Source: Halobellus litoreus
GTDB taxonomy: Archaea > Halobacteriota > Halobacteria > Halobacteriales > Haloferacaceae
Assembly (NCBI RefSeq): GCF_024464595.1
Contig: NZ_JANHAW010000002.1
Coordinates: 62,001 to 126,000 of the forward strand
DNA: 64,000 nucleotides
Direction of reading: 5' to 3'
Shown here in pieces: positions 35,642 to 44,110 of this stretch. The translations under genes and the position numbers were made by a program. Positions within the stretch are counted from its first letter, which is position 1. Every line of letters begins with the position of its first letter. The notes below the pieces were generated by a model that saw nothing but the letters and a program-made list of their open reading frames with translations, had not been told where the DNA came from and ran no database searches.

Positions 35642-36964
35642 ATGTCCGTTCTCGGGATGGGACGCTCGCGCCTCTCGTGGTGGGCGGTCGGCCTCGCTCT
35701 CGGAGCGGCGCTGGCGTACGTCGTCTACTCGTTCGTCGGGACGTTCGTCTTCGGGCTCTTCATCTACTACGCGACCCGGCCGATCTACCGCCGGATCAAG
35801 ACGCGGATCCGACCGCCGAGCCTCGCCGCCGCGGTCGCGTTGTTCGTGTTGGCGCTGCCGGCGCTCCTGCTCATCACCTACACTGGCGCGGTCGCCGTTA
35901 GCGAACTGGTCAGATTGACCAATCAGGGGCTGTTCGACCTGTCTCAGTACCCGATTTCCGAGGATCAACTCGCCAGGCTGACCGACTTCGAGCGAGTCCT
36001 CGAGTTCGAACTCCAAGCGATTACCGTTCCCCGAATTCAGCAGCTACTCTCGTCGATCGGGTCCGCGGGCAACGCCGTCGCGTTCGTCGGTATCGGTCTC
36101 GTCCACCTGTTCGCGATGATCGCACTGGCGTTTTACCTGCTGCGGGACGGGCGAACCCTCTCGCGGTGGGGCCGCGCACGGATCGCCGACGACAAGGGCG
36201 TCCTGGAGGCCTTCCTCGGGGCCGTCGACCGCGACCTGACGAAAATCTTCTTCGGGAACATCCTCAACGCGGTGCTCACCGGGACGATCGGCGTCGTCGC
36301 GTACTCGCTGCTCAATCTGGCTTCCCCGCCCGGCGTCGCCATCCCCGCTGCGGCGCTCGTCGGACTGATGGCGGGGATCGCGAGTCTCATTCCGGTCGTG
36401 GGGATGAAACTCGTGTACGTCCCCGTGGCGATCTACATCGGCGTCACCTCCTACCTCGTCGACCCGACGACGCTGTGGTTCACGGCTGTCTTCGTGGCCC
36501 TGTCGTTCGTCGTCGTCGACACCATTCCGGATCTCGTGCTCAGACCGTACATCTCGGGGCGGAACCTCCACGTCGGGGCGGTGATGATCGCCTACACGCT
36601 CGGCCCGCTGCTCTTCGGGTGGTACGGAATCTTCCTGGGGCCGATCATCCTCGTACTCGTCGTGAACTTCGCGCGTCACGTGCTCCCGGTGTTGATCCAA
36701 CGGGAGTCACTGGTCCCGTTCGCGGTCGATCCGGGCGTGGAGACGTCCATCGATGCCACCGGATCGTCGCCCGCGGATTCGAGAGCCGTCGCCGACGGGT
36801 CGAACTCGGTGGCGGACGACGGTGGAAGCGAACCGGAGACGCGTGAAAAGTCGGATACGGCGGGCACGTCGACGAACGGCGGGACCGAGACGGACGGTGG
36901 CTCGCCAGCATCAAGCGCCACCGGTGGGTTCGAGTTCGGTGCCGATCTCTCCGACCGCACCTGA
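35642..36964 (+). CDS. AI-2E family membrane protein
   Basis: From ATG 35642 (MSVLGMGRSRLSWW) the protein has 440 residues, about eight membrane segments and the AI-2E family pattern: YYATRPIYRRIKTRI after the first helices, a helix-rich central domain, and the LIPVVGMKLVYVPVAIY and LRPYISGRNLHVGAVMIAYT segments in the C-terminal half. Family members export signalling molecules or act as transporters of unknown substrates. The last 80 residues are a disordered Ser/Thr/Gly/Glu-rich tail. A CTTTTTG box at about 35610 precedes the start. It converges with the PadR gene, nine bases away. Confidence 0.88.
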   Translation: MSVLGMGRSRLSWWAVGLALGAALAYVVYSFVGTFVFGLFIYYATRPIYRRIKTRIRPPSLAAAVALFVLALPALLLITYTGAVAVSELVRLTNQGLFDLSQYPISEDQLARLTDFERVLEFELQAITVPRIQQLLSSIGSAGNAVAFVGIGLVHLFAMIALAFYLLRDGRTLSRWGRARIADDKGVLEAFLGAVDRDLTKIFFGNILNAVLTGTIGVVAYSLLNLASPPGVAIPAAALVGLMAGIASLIPVVGMKLVYVPVAIYIGVTSYLVDPTTLWFTAVFVALSFVVVDTIPDLVLRPYISGRNLHVGAVMIAYTLGPLLFGWYGIFLGPIILVLVVNFARHVLPVLIQRESLVPFAVDPGVETSIDATGSSPADSRAVADGSNSVADDGGSEPETREKSDTAGTSTNGGTETDGGSPASSATGGFEFGADLSDRT

Positions 36965-36973
36965 AGCGGCGAC

Positions 36974-37270
36974 TCAGTCGTCGATGCCGTCGAAAGAGAC
37001 GTTGATGTACGTGCTCTCCCAGTCCTTTCGCGCGGCGATCTCCCGACGGCCGCGTCGCGTGAGCGTGTAGTAGTTCGTTCGTCGGTCGCGCTGTCCCTTG
37101 TCGACGAGTCCCTTCTCGACGAGCGTGTCCAGATTCGGGTAGAGCCGTCCGTGGTGGATCTCCTTCTCGTAGTACTCTTCGAGTTCCTCTTTGATTGCGA
37201 GACCGTGCGGTTCGTCGAGACCGGCGATCACGTACAGCAAGTCGCGCTGGAATCCTGTCAGGTCGTACAT
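36974..37270 (-). CDS. PadR family transcription regulator
   Basis: A small regulator of 98 residues with a winged helix. It shows MYDLTGFQRDLLYVIAGLDEP, the recognition region GLAIKEELEEYYEKEIHHGR and LYPNLDTLVEKGLVDKGQRD, the usual PadR pattern. It lacks the long C-terminal dimerisation helix of classic PadR, as many haloarchaeal members do. The target is unknown; the adjacent AI-2E gene is convergent, so it is not obviously its partner. Confidence 0.88.
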   Translation of the reverse strand: MYDLTGFQRDLLYVIAGLDEPHGLAIKEELEEYYEKEIHHGRLYPNLDTLVEKGLVDKGQRDRRTNYYTLTRRGRREIAARKDWESTYINVSFDGIDD

Positions 37271-37625
37271 CTGCTGATTCTACTCGTATATTAGTGTTCT
37301 CCAAAATAAACATATCGACCTCTGTCGCGGCTCGCGTGCCCGCTGGCGCGGTGAGCAGAGTTAGCCGTTCGATGAAGGGTTGCCGTACATATCTGCCATT
37401 TTACGTCTTCGCAGTCAATTACCAAATATGTCTTTTTTCCTATAAAATTGGTCACCGTCTCGACCGACGTTCCTCCGAACACGGGCGGCTAGCGGACGTC
37501 GACGACCCGGTTCGAGCGCGAAGACCCGGATTCGATGAGAACGATCGGTGGGCAGACGACGAAAGGTTCGATCCGGATTCGAGCCGTGCCTTCGGCTCTC
37601 GAATTCGTCGGTCCGGGAAAAGGAA

Positions 37626-37708
37626 GCAAGCCGCGTGAAAAGCACGCGGATGCTTGCCGCCCTGAATTGGTCCCCGCTGACGCTTCGGCCCTCCAAAGCG
37701 AAGCGTCA
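37626..37708. repeat. Pair of hairpins, possible mobile-element end
   Basis: The first hairpin pairs CCGCGTG (37631-37637) with CACGCGG (37643-37649) across an AAAAG loop, extended outward by AAGCA with TGCTT. The second pairs TGACGCTTCG (37678-37687) with CGAAGCGTCA (37699-37708), ten bases on each side. They look like the hairpins often left at IS200/IS605 element ends in haloarchaea, but no transposase or TnpB remnant is visible. Confidence 0.45.
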
Positions 37709-37729
37709 CCTGACACTAACCGACTGCTG

Positions 37730-37741
37730 TATATAAATATA
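37730..37741 (+). promoter_or_regulatory. Strong TATA-like box
   Basis: TATATAAATATA follows the hairpin pair directly. It lies about 90 bases before the zinc-protein ATG at 37826, so it would give a leader of about 60 bases or serve a small transcript; another weaker TTTTCTT box lies at -30 of the gene itself. Confidence 0.4.
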
Positions 37742-37825
37742 CCGGCTCCGAAGAGCGGTGGACGCTTCCTTCCAACTGGCTTCGGTCGCGACGCGCTTTT
37801 CTTCGCGCGGCGGACAGTTCGGTAT

Positions 37826-38539
37826 ATGCGCATCCGTGGTCGCCGCCGCTGCAAAGACTGCGGCCGAGAGTGGTCGTACTTCGAGCTGGGAACCGTCACG
37901 TGCCCGGACTGTGGGAGCCTGCGGAGCGTCGGGAGTGGAGAGCGGGAGCAACACACCGATAGCGCCGTCGAACTCGACCTCTCCACGCACCGCGCCGCAC
38001 TCGACGAGCACACCGACGTCGGGGACGTCGCCGAGGAGGTGAAGACGACCCTTCGAGACTACGTTCGACAGCGCGGTTTCGTGCGCGGCGGTGAGCTCCT
38101 GACAGTCGACGACACGGTCCTCGCGGCCGCGGAGCTGCTTCACGCCGTCGACGTCTTCGACCGAGCTCGAGACCCCGACGACGCGGCTCGCCTGTACGTC
38201 CTGGAACTGCTTCGGGGCGCCGACAGCGGCGACCGTCCGGATCCGTCGTCAGTCCCCGACTCGATGACCGCCGCGCGCGGGCTGGCGTACGCGTCGGTGC
38301 TCTCGACGTTCTGTTCCGACCTCGGAACCTGGCTCGACGACAACCCCGATCCGGCCGCCGGACGCGTGCGCGAGACGATCGCCACGCACGTCAAACGCGT
38401 CGAGGCGATACACGGCGACGTTCCGGTAGCGGAGTCCGAGGCGCTCGTCACCGCCGCCCGCGACCTTGTGACGTACCTCGCCGACGGCGACGAGGCGTCG
38501 CTTTCGACGGCCCGTGACCGACTCGCTCGGCTCGGATGA
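37826..38539 (+). CDS. Zinc-ribbon protein, haloarchaeal DUF7117-like
   Basis: From ATG 37826 the protein has 237 residues. It opens with a zinc ribbon, MRIRGRRRCKDCGREWSYFE and CPDCGSLRSVG, two CXXC pairs. The rest is an acidic helical domain with ARLYVLELLRGADSG and ATHVKRVEAIHGDVPVAESE that I do not link to a known activity. Such zinc-ribbon proteins are common in haloarchaea (the DUF7117 group by memory, not checked). An upstream extension to 37535 is rejected because it runs through palindromes with atypical residues. Confidence 0.75.
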   Translation: MRIRGRRRCKDCGREWSYFELGTVTCPDCGSLRSVGSGEREQHTDSAVELDLSTHRAALDEHTDVGDVAEEVKTTLRDYVRQRGFVRGGELLTVDDTVLAAAELLHAVDVFDRARDPDDAARLYVLELLRGADSGDRPDPSSVPDSMTAARGLAYASVLSTFCSDLGTWLDDNPDPAAGRVRETIATHVKRVEAIHGDVPVAESEALVTAARDLVTYLADGDEASLSTARDRLARLG

Positions 38540-38621
38540 GACGCTGCGGCACCGTCGCCCCGACGAGAACCGACGACCCGACGACAACCCATTTATCCGA
38601 CCGCGACGCACCTCTCCGCCG

Positions 38622-38858
38622 ATGGGCGATCAGTTCGACCAACACGCCGTCCGCCACCGGATGAAGCTCCTCCGGTCCGACGGGGACGTGACGCTGTACG
38701 AAAACCGCGACGGGGTCGAATGCCCCGCCTGCGGGGAGCCCTTCTCCCGGGTCCTGCTCACCGAGCGCCGGGCGCACTCCTTCGACCTCACCGACGCCGC
38801 GCGTCTCTGTGTCTCCCGAGAAGACAGTCGTCTCGTGGTGTGTACGCACGGAAACTGA
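38622..38858 (+). CDS. Small CPXCG zinc protein (flagella-cluster-like DUF7385)
   Basis: A 78-residue protein from ATG 38622 (MGDQFDQHAVRHRMKLLR). It contains TLYENRDGVECPACGEPF, a CPXCG motif, and a single further Cys in ARLCVSRED, enough for a metal site on dimerisation. Short proteins of this form (RHRMKLL, LYENR, CPACG) are widespread in haloarchaea and are sometimes named flagella cluster proteins. A TTTATC box at 38591-38597 lies about 25-30 bases before the start, so the translation is leaderless. Confidence 0.72.
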   Translation: MGDQFDQHAVRHRMKLLRSDGDVTLYENRDGVECPACGEPFSRVLLTERRAHSFDLTDAARLCVSREDSRLVVCTHGN

Positions 38859-38944
38859 CGCGCTGTGCCGGGATTTCGGCACCGACTGACGCGCTGCAGC
38901 GCTCCGTCGGCTCCGATCGGGACGGACCGCAGCGCGGCCGGACG

Positions 38945-38952
38945 TTTTTACG
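38945..38952 (+). promoter_or_regulatory. TATA box of RNA-like element C
   Basis: TTTTTACG lies 28 bases (from its TTTA) before the GTG that opens element C. It corresponds to the boxes of elements A and B. Confidence 0.55.
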
Positions 38953-38974
38953 CCAGGACGAGACCACACCCGGC

Positions 38975-39070
38975 GTGACCTGAACGCGGGCCGCGACGGT
39001 CACGGCGGGTGCGCGGCGCGCCGTCGCGGCCGAAGCGGGACTGCGCCGCCTGTTCGCCACCGTCGTCAGC
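38975..39070 (+). ncRNA. Candidate structured RNA, element C
   Basis: This gap sequence opens with GTGACCTGAACG (38975-38986), which differs by one base from element B. It ends with CTGTTCGCCAC (39050-39060), identical to B. The middle differs: GGCCGCGACGG (38989-38999) is an exact 11-base inverted repeat with CCGTCGCGGCC (39021-39031). In addition GTGACC (38975-38980) can pair with GGTCAC (38998-39003), overlapping the first stem, so two foldings compete. No ORF is plausible. It lies downstream of rtcB on the opposite strand. Confidence 0.5.
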
Positions 39071-39102
39071 CACGCCCACGTGTCGCGATCGACGAGCCGC
39101 GC

Positions 39103-40620
39103 TCAGCCCTTGATGTTGCAGACGGGGAACGTCCGGGCGACCTTGTCGCCGATTCCCAACTCGTCGGAGACGCGAACGACCTCGTCGACGTCCTTGTAGA
39201 CGCCCGGCGCCTCCTCGGCGACCGTCGCGCCCGACTGCGCCTTCACGTAGATCTTCTCCTGATCGCGGAGTTCGTCTCGGACCGTCTCGCCCCAGTACTC
39301 GTTCTTCGCCTGCGTCCGACTCATCGTCCGACCGGCGCCGTGCGCCGTCGACCCGAAGGACACCTCCAGAGAGCGCTCGCCGCCGCGGAGGACGTACGAA
39401 CCGGCTCCCATACTGCCGGGGATGATGATCGGCTGGCCCACGTCGCGATAGGTGGCCGGCAGTTCCGGTCGGCCGGCGGGGAACGCGCGCGTCGCGCCCT
39501 TCCGGTGGACGTAGAGCTCCCGCTCCGCGCGATCCACCGCGTCGTCGGGCGCGGCGGGTCGACCGTCGTCGTCGACGCCGACCTCGTGCACTTCTTTCTT
39601 CCCGATGTTGTGCGCGACGTCGTAGAGCAGTTCCATCTCCATCGACTCCCAGTCGCGGTCGAAGACCCGCTCGAAGACGCGCCGAGTCCGGTGCATAATC
39701 AGCTGCCGGTTCACCCACGCGAAGTTGATCGCGGCGCACATCGCCCCGTAGTACCTCTCGGCCAACTCCGAGCCCGCGGGAGCGGCCGCCAGTTCCTTGT
39801 CCGGAAGCTCGGCGAGGAGATCGGCGTGCTCCTGTTCGATCCGTCGGAGGTAATCCGTACAGATCTGGTGACCCAGGCCGCGGGACCCACAATGGATCAG
39901 GACCACGATCTGATCGGCTTCGAGTCCAAACTCCGCGGCGACCTCCGGGCGAAAGACGTCGGTGACGCGCTGGACCTCCAGGAAGTGGTTCCCGGAGCCG
40001 AGGCTGCCGATCTGGTTCTTCCCGCGGTCCTTGGCCTTCTGCGAGACCGCGTCCGGGTCGGCGTCGGGCCGCATTCCCTCGTCCTCGCAGTGTGTGAGGT
40101 CCTCCTCGACGGCGTACCCGTGTTCGAGCGCCCAGTCGACGCCGCGATCAAGGATCTCTTCGAGCGTGTCGCGGTCGGATTCGACGATGCCGCCGCCGCC
40201 GAGTCCCGACGGCACGTTCGCGAAGAGGGCGTCGACGAGTTCCTCCTCGTGGCCGACGACGTCGTCGTAGGTCAGGTTCGTCCGCATCATCCTGACCCCG
40301 CAGTTGATGTCGTAGCCGATCGCCCCCGGCGAGATACAGCCCGTCTCCACGTCCGTCGCGCCGACGCCGCCGACGGGGAACCCGTAGCCCTGGTGCCCGT
40401 CGGGCATACAGATCGCGTGATCCGCGATCCCCGGCAGATGCGTCGCGTTTCTGAGCTGCTGGAGGGTCTTGTCGTCGCCGATCTGTTCGAGCAGCGCGTC
40501 GCTGGCGAGGACGCGCGCGGGGACGTTCATCTCCCCCTCGCGTGGAATCTCCCAGACGTACTCTCGGACTCGTTCCAAGCGGATGCCGCCGTATTCGCGG
40601 ACGTCCCGATTGTCGCTCAT
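39103..40620 (-). CDS. rtcB: RtcB tRNA-splicing ligase
   Basis: RtcB joins RNA ends with 2',3'-cyclic phosphate and 5'-OH, used in archaeal tRNA splicing and RNA repair with GTP and Mn2+. The 505-residue protein has the full set of motifs: HAICMPDGHQGYGFPVGG, AIGYDINCGVRMMRTNL (metal Asp and Cys), LIHCGSRGLGHQICTDYL and FGSTAHGAGRTMSRTQAK. The C-terminal GVYKDVDEVV and PVCNIKG are also family features; the family's His nucleophile lies in the AHGAGR region. Transcribed alone. Element C is in its downstream gap. Confidence 0.97.
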   Translation of the reverse strand: MSDNRDVREYGGIRLERVREYVWEIPREGEMNVPARVLASDALLEQIGDDKTLQQLRNATHLPGIADHAICMPDGHQGYGFPVGGVGATDVETGCISPGAIGYDINCGVRMMRTNLTYDDVVGHEEELVDALFANVPSGLGGGGIVESDRDTLEEILDRGVDWALEHGYAVEEDLTHCEDEGMRPDADPDAVSQKAKDRGKNQIGSLGSGNHFLEVQRVTDVFRPEVAAEFGLEADQIVVLIHCGSRGLGHQICTDYLRRIEQEHADLLAELPDKELAAAPAGSELAERYYGAMCAAINFAWVNRQLIMHRTRRVFERVFDRDWESMEMELLYDVAHNIGKKEVHEVGVDDDGRPAAPDDAVDRAERELYVHRKGATRAFPAGRPELPATYRDVGQPIIIPGSMGAGSYVLRGGERSLEVSFGSTAHGAGRTMSRTQAKNEYWGETVRDELRDQEKIYVKAQSGATVAEEAPGVYKDVDEVVRVSDELGIGDKVARTFPVCNIKG

Positions 40621-40675
40621 ACGTCATCTTACCACGTCCGCCGAGGAAAGCATTCCCTTCGTGCGCGGTCGAGCC

Positions 40676-41788
40676 TCAGTCGTCCGACCGAACCGACGTC
40701 GACGGCGGCTCGGGGGTCGATCGCCGATCGCGCTCCCGGATCCACGCGTCGAACGACAACGGACCGGCACCGGTCACGAGCAGCGCCGAAGCGAGTCCGA
40801 AGAGCGAGAGGTGTGCGAGGATCGGGTCGTCTGGGAGGCCGAAGAGGGTCGTGGTGAAGAGGAGGAACGCGACGCCGGAGGCCGCCCGGACGAACACGCC
40901 GAACACGAGGACGGTCCCGACCGCCGCCTCGGTCAGGCCCGCGCCGACGACCCACAGTTCCGGGCTGACCGGAACCACGGCAGTCAAGTTGTACTTCGCG
41001 ACGACCGCCGTCGCGTCGCCGGGGTTCATCAGTTTCTGTGCGACGCCCAGATAGACGAAGGAGACGCCGAGCCCGACGCGAAGCACCACGGGAACCAGCG
41101 CCGTGTACGGCTCGACTCGACGGACGAACGGTACGGCGACCGCGCGGTAAAACGGATCGATGCGGGAGTATGCGGTCTCCGCGTCAGCGAGCTGTGAGAC
41201 CACGTGGTCGGCGCTCGGACGGCCGCCGCCGACGAGCGCGATCGCGATGAACGCCGGAACGTACTCGAACGCGAGAAACAGTGCCGGGGAGAAGAGCAGA
41301 CCACCGAGATACGAGAGCAGTCCGAGAAAGGCGACGAGTCGCGTCCCGAACCCGAACAGGAGCAAGAAACCGACGGTGATGCCGAAGAGGCGGACGAACG
41401 TCGGCGATCCGAGCGTGACGACGGGAGAAAAAAAGTACCCGGAGAAGCCGGCACCGACGAGGGGAAGTCCGACGCTCAGCCGGAGGAGCCACGGGAGCAG
41501 GTCGCGATACCCCCGGACGGTCTCCCGAAACACGGCGATGTCGCGACGCAGTGGACGGAGTCGTAGATAGCCCAGCGCGGCGAGCAGACTGGCCGTCCCG
41601 CCGACGCCGAGCACGGCGAGGTTCAACGGGTCCGTCAGCGCCTCGACGAGAAACGCCACGACGGCGACGGGGTCGCTTCCGGGCGTGACGTACCGGACGT
41701 GAGCGCTCGCCCGACCTGCAAGGCTCGAACCCACAATCAGTACTGCGAGAACCGACGCAGCGCGGCCGATCGTGCGTGATACATTCAC
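40676..41788 (-). CDS. DoxX-like membrane protein
   Basis: The 370-residue protein has an N-terminal signal-like helix (VLAVLIVGSSLAGRASA), then about nine hydrophobic segments. The C-terminal half has VVLRVGLGVSFVYLGVAQKL followed by AVVAKYNLTAVVPVSPELW, a typical DoxX four-helix unit; the N-terminal half looks like a second, less conserved unit (LLRLSVGLPLVGAGFSGYFF). DoxX proteins belong to quinol oxidase or redox-linked systems in some archaea, but the role here is unknown. The gene lies 40 bases from DUF5799 and may share its transcript. Confidence 0.82.
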   Translation of the reverse strand: MNVSRTIGRAASVLAVLIVGSSLAGRASAHVRYVTPGSDPVAVVAFLVEALTDPLNLAVLGVGGTASLLAALGYLRLRPLRRDIAVFRETVRGYRDLLPWLLRLSVGLPLVGAGFSGYFFSPVVTLGSPTFVRLFGITVGFLLLFGFGTRLVAFLGLLSYLGGLLFSPALFLAFEYVPAFIAIALVGGGRPSADHVVSQLADAETAYSRIDPFYRAVAVPFVRRVEPYTALVPVVLRVGLGVSFVYLGVAQKLMNPGDATAVVAKYNLTAVVPVSPELWVVGAGLTEAAVGTVLVFGVFVRAASGVAFLLFTTTLFGLPDDPILAHLSLFGLASALLVTGAGPLSFDAWIRERDRRSTPEPPSTSVRSDD

Positions 41789-41828
41789 GGCTGGACCTCC
41801 ATCTTACGAACTCGCTGCGCGGGTGGGA

Positions 41829-42284
41829 TCACTCCTGGTAGGCGATCCGGACCTGCTCCCACTTGTTCTTCGATTCCAGATGCGTCTGCAGGGCGTCGGC
41901 GTACGCCTGCGTCAACCGTTTGGCGGCGTCGATGCGCTCCTGGTCCGATCCCGTGCTCGTCCCGTTTCCGAGACCCAGGGCGCCCTTGATCTGGTCGACG
42001 ACGCCCCCTGAGGACCCGCCGGACTTGTCGTCTCCGGGCGCACCGCCCATCTGTGCCATCTGCGAGCGGACGTTTTCCAACTCCGGCATAATCTGCGGGA
42101 GCTTCTCGGTGTCGGCGACGATCCGCGCCCGCTCCGGGTCGTCGGCGTGTTCGATGTCCAGTTCTGTCGCGGTCATGATGAGTCCCCACTCCTGGCTCGA
42201 GAACTCCGAGTTCTCGACCTGGTCGGAGAACTCACGGTCGACAGCCATTCGGTCCCCGACGATGCTGTCGGTCCAGTCTGCCAT
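41829..42284 (-). CDS. DUF5799 family protein
   Basis: From ATG 42284 (MADWTDSIVGDRMAVDREF) the protein has 151 residues. It shows SSQEWGLIMTATELDIEHAD, then ELENVRSQMAQMGG, an acidic Gly/Ser linker and a helical C-terminus KRLTQAYADALQTHLESKNKW. This is the DUF5799 layout of haloarchaea, a family of unknown function. An upstream frame to 42326 would overlap the promoter region of the divergent HAD gene. It probably shares a transcript with the DoxX gene downstream. Confidence 0.85.
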   Translation of the reverse strand: MADWTDSIVGDRMAVDREFSDQVENSEFSSQEWGLIMTATELDIEHADDPERARIVADTEKLPQIMPELENVRSQMAQMGGAPGDDKSGGSSGGVVDQIKGALGLGNGTSTGSDQERIDAAKRLTQAYADALQTHLESKNKWEQVRIAYQE

Positions 42285-42370
42285 ACGCTCCCGTAGGTCA
42301 GTCGTCGGTTTGAGCGTTTCCCTCACCCGCCGAGGAGTGCGTTTTTATCGGCGGAGGTCAGGGAGTACGT

Positions 42371-43654
42371 ATGGACCGGTACGACCTCCTCTACAGGCTC
42401 TACGAGGAGTACGAGACGGACACGCTGCGGGATCTGCAGAACTTCGTCGACCTCTTTCCGCCCGTCGACTCCCGCGTCGCTCTCGAGTACTGGGAGGACG
42501 CGAGCGACGAACTGGCGGCGCAGAAAGACGACATCGCGCAGTCATTCGCCGCGGGCGAGACGCTCGCGAACATCGCCGCTCGCGCGACCAGAGAGCAGAC
42601 GTTCACCGCGCTGGACCTCCACTCGAAGTACGGCCGATCGGTGAACGCGCTCGTACTCGACGTCGACGAGACGCTCCGCTCGGCGGGGCAGACCGACAAC
42701 GAGATCCCGCGCGAGACGTTGCATCTCCTGACCCAACTCCACGAAACCGGCGTTCCGATCGTCATCTGCACCGGGCAGACCCTCGAAAACGTGAAGGGAT
42801 TCATGATCCAGGGCCTCGGGACGGAGTTGGTCCACTCGGGGTCGTTCAGCATCGTCTACGAGGCCGGGACGGGCGTGTTCACACCCGGCCACGGGTCGGA
42901 CACGAAGCGCCTGTTGTACGAGACGCTCGACGAAGAGATCCAGGAGATCTTCTCGCTGGTCCGCTCGCGGGTTCTCACCGCCGCGCCGGCGGAGCTCCGC
43001 CGCTCGCTGCACCTCCAGGGCAACGAGTTCAACGTCACGCTCAAGCCGAACTTCGACGTCGGTAGCGACGCCGCCGAGGAAGTCATCGACGAGGGGTTAG
43101 TGTACCTCATCGATCTGCTCGGACGCGCCGTCGTCGAGACGGTGGAGGGAGTCGACGACGTGGGAATCGAGGTGCGAGACGTCGAGGCCCAGGAGGGCGA
43201 CCGTCCGACGGACTGGGCGCGGGCGTACTACTCGGACGCTGATCCGGAGATCGCCGAGGTGCTCGCCGGCGAGGACGCGACGCCGAACTGCGGGGTCGAC
43301 GCCGTACCGGTGGCCGTCCGAGCGCGCTTCGACCGGATCGACGTCGGGTACTACCACGCCGACGCCGCCGAGATCGGCTCGCTGGACCTCGACAAGCCGA
43401 CCGGCGTCACCGAGGCGCTCGACGTCCTGGCTATCGACGACCCGTTCGTCTTGGTGATGGGCGACAGCAAGTCCGACCTCCGGGTGATGGAGTGGGCCGC
43501 GGACGCCGACGCCGGACTCGCGGCGGCGCCGAGACACGCCTCGGACTCGGTCCTCTCGCACGTTCGCTCGACGGACGAACTCGTGTACGAACCCGGCGAT
43601 GCCGGGTCGATCCTGCGGACGGTCTCGGTGTTGAACCAACTCGCGGAGTGGTAG
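42371..43654 (+). CDS. HAD superfamily hydrolase (haloarchaeal, trehalose-phosphatase-like)
   Basis: The 427-residue protein has an N-terminal helical region, then HAD motif I NALVLDVDETLRSAGQ (catalytic Asp pair), motif II IVICTGQTLENVKGF and, near the C-terminus, VLVMGDSKSDLRVMEW (motif IV, metal Asp). Between them lies a large cap domain with RRSLHLQGNEFNVTLKP. It should be a phosphatase for a small phosphorylated compound; the cap resembles sugar-phosphate phosphatases but this is uncertain. It is divergent from DUF5799, 86 bases away. Confidence 0.82.
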   Translation: MDRYDLLYRLYEEYETDTLRDLQNFVDLFPPVDSRVALEYWEDASDELAAQKDDIAQSFAAGETLANIAARATREQTFTALDLHSKYGRSVNALVLDVDETLRSAGQTDNEIPRETLHLLTQLHETGVPIVICTGQTLENVKGFMIQGLGTELVHSGSFSIVYEAGTGVFTPGHGSDTKRLLYETLDEEIQEIFSLVRSRVLTAAPAELRRSLHLQGNEFNVTLKPNFDVGSDAAEEVIDEGLVYLIDLLGRAVVETVEGVDDVGIEVRDVEAQEGDRPTDWARAYYSDADPEIAEVLAGEDATPNCGVDAVPVAVRARFDRIDVGYYHADAAEIGSLDLDKPTGVTEALDVLAIDDPFVLVMGDSKSDLRVMEWAADADAGLAAAPRHASDSVLSHVRSTDELVYEPGDAGSILRTVSVLNQLAEW

Positions 43655-43682
43655 GGCTGTCGCGCTCCGGCCCGACTGTCCG

Positions 43683-43988
43683 CTACACGTCGGCGTCGTC
43701 GGGGATCTCCGCGGCTTCGTCGTCCGCGACTTCGACGCCGAAGTAGCCGGGTTCGTCCCCGACCGGATCGTTGATCACCAGCTCTTCGGCGTGCACCATC
43801 AACCAGGGGATCGTCCACGCGACGACCCGGTCTTCCGTGTCGGCGTCGAGTTCGACGTCCGGATCGAGCCCCTGGAGCAGGCGAGCGATCTCCGGGACCG
43901 TGTACATTAACTCCGGATCGAGCACCTCGTCGGGGTCGTACAGTCGATAGGGGTACAGCGTCTCGAACGTCTCCTTCCGTTTGGGCAT
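43683..43988 (-). CDS. Small haloarchaeal conserved protein (DUF5827-like)
   Basis: The 101-residue protein from ATG 43988 (MPKRKETFETLYPYRLYDPD) contains MYTVPEIARLLQGLDPDVEL and IPWLMVHAEELVINDPVGDEP, then an acidic tail. I place it with the DUF5827 group by memory of the MYTVxEIxRLLQG pattern; this needs checking. The middle resembles a short helix-turn-helix, but this is weak. It converges on the HAD gene and is divergent from folP. Confidence 0.72.
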   Translation of the reverse strand: MPKRKETFETLYPYRLYDPDEVLDPELMYTVPEIARLLQGLDPDVELDADTEDRVVAWTIPWLMVHAEELVINDPVGDEPGYFGVEVADDEAAEIPDDADV

Positions 43989-44110
43989 ACGCTCCCGTTG
44001 TCGTCGACGGGCAAAGTATCGGTGGATGCGTCCCCAGCGTTCCGGCTGACGCACCGCCTATGAAACTGTTATGGCCGACAGTATATGTGCCAGCCGTCCT
44101 TGGTTCGAGT

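Larger units (their letters stand above)
37271..37825. other. AT-containing intergenic region with hairpins and a TATA box
   Basis: This 555-base gap has no convincing gene. The part to about 37460 is AT-rich (TCGTATATTAGTG, TTTTTTCCTATAAAATTGG). Two hairpins follow at 37626-37657 and 37678-37708, then a strong TATA-like TATATAAATATA at 37730-37741. The plus frame at 37535 that continues into the zinc protein has an atypical Arg/Lys-rich translation, so the gene is taken to start at 37826. Confidence 0.6.
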
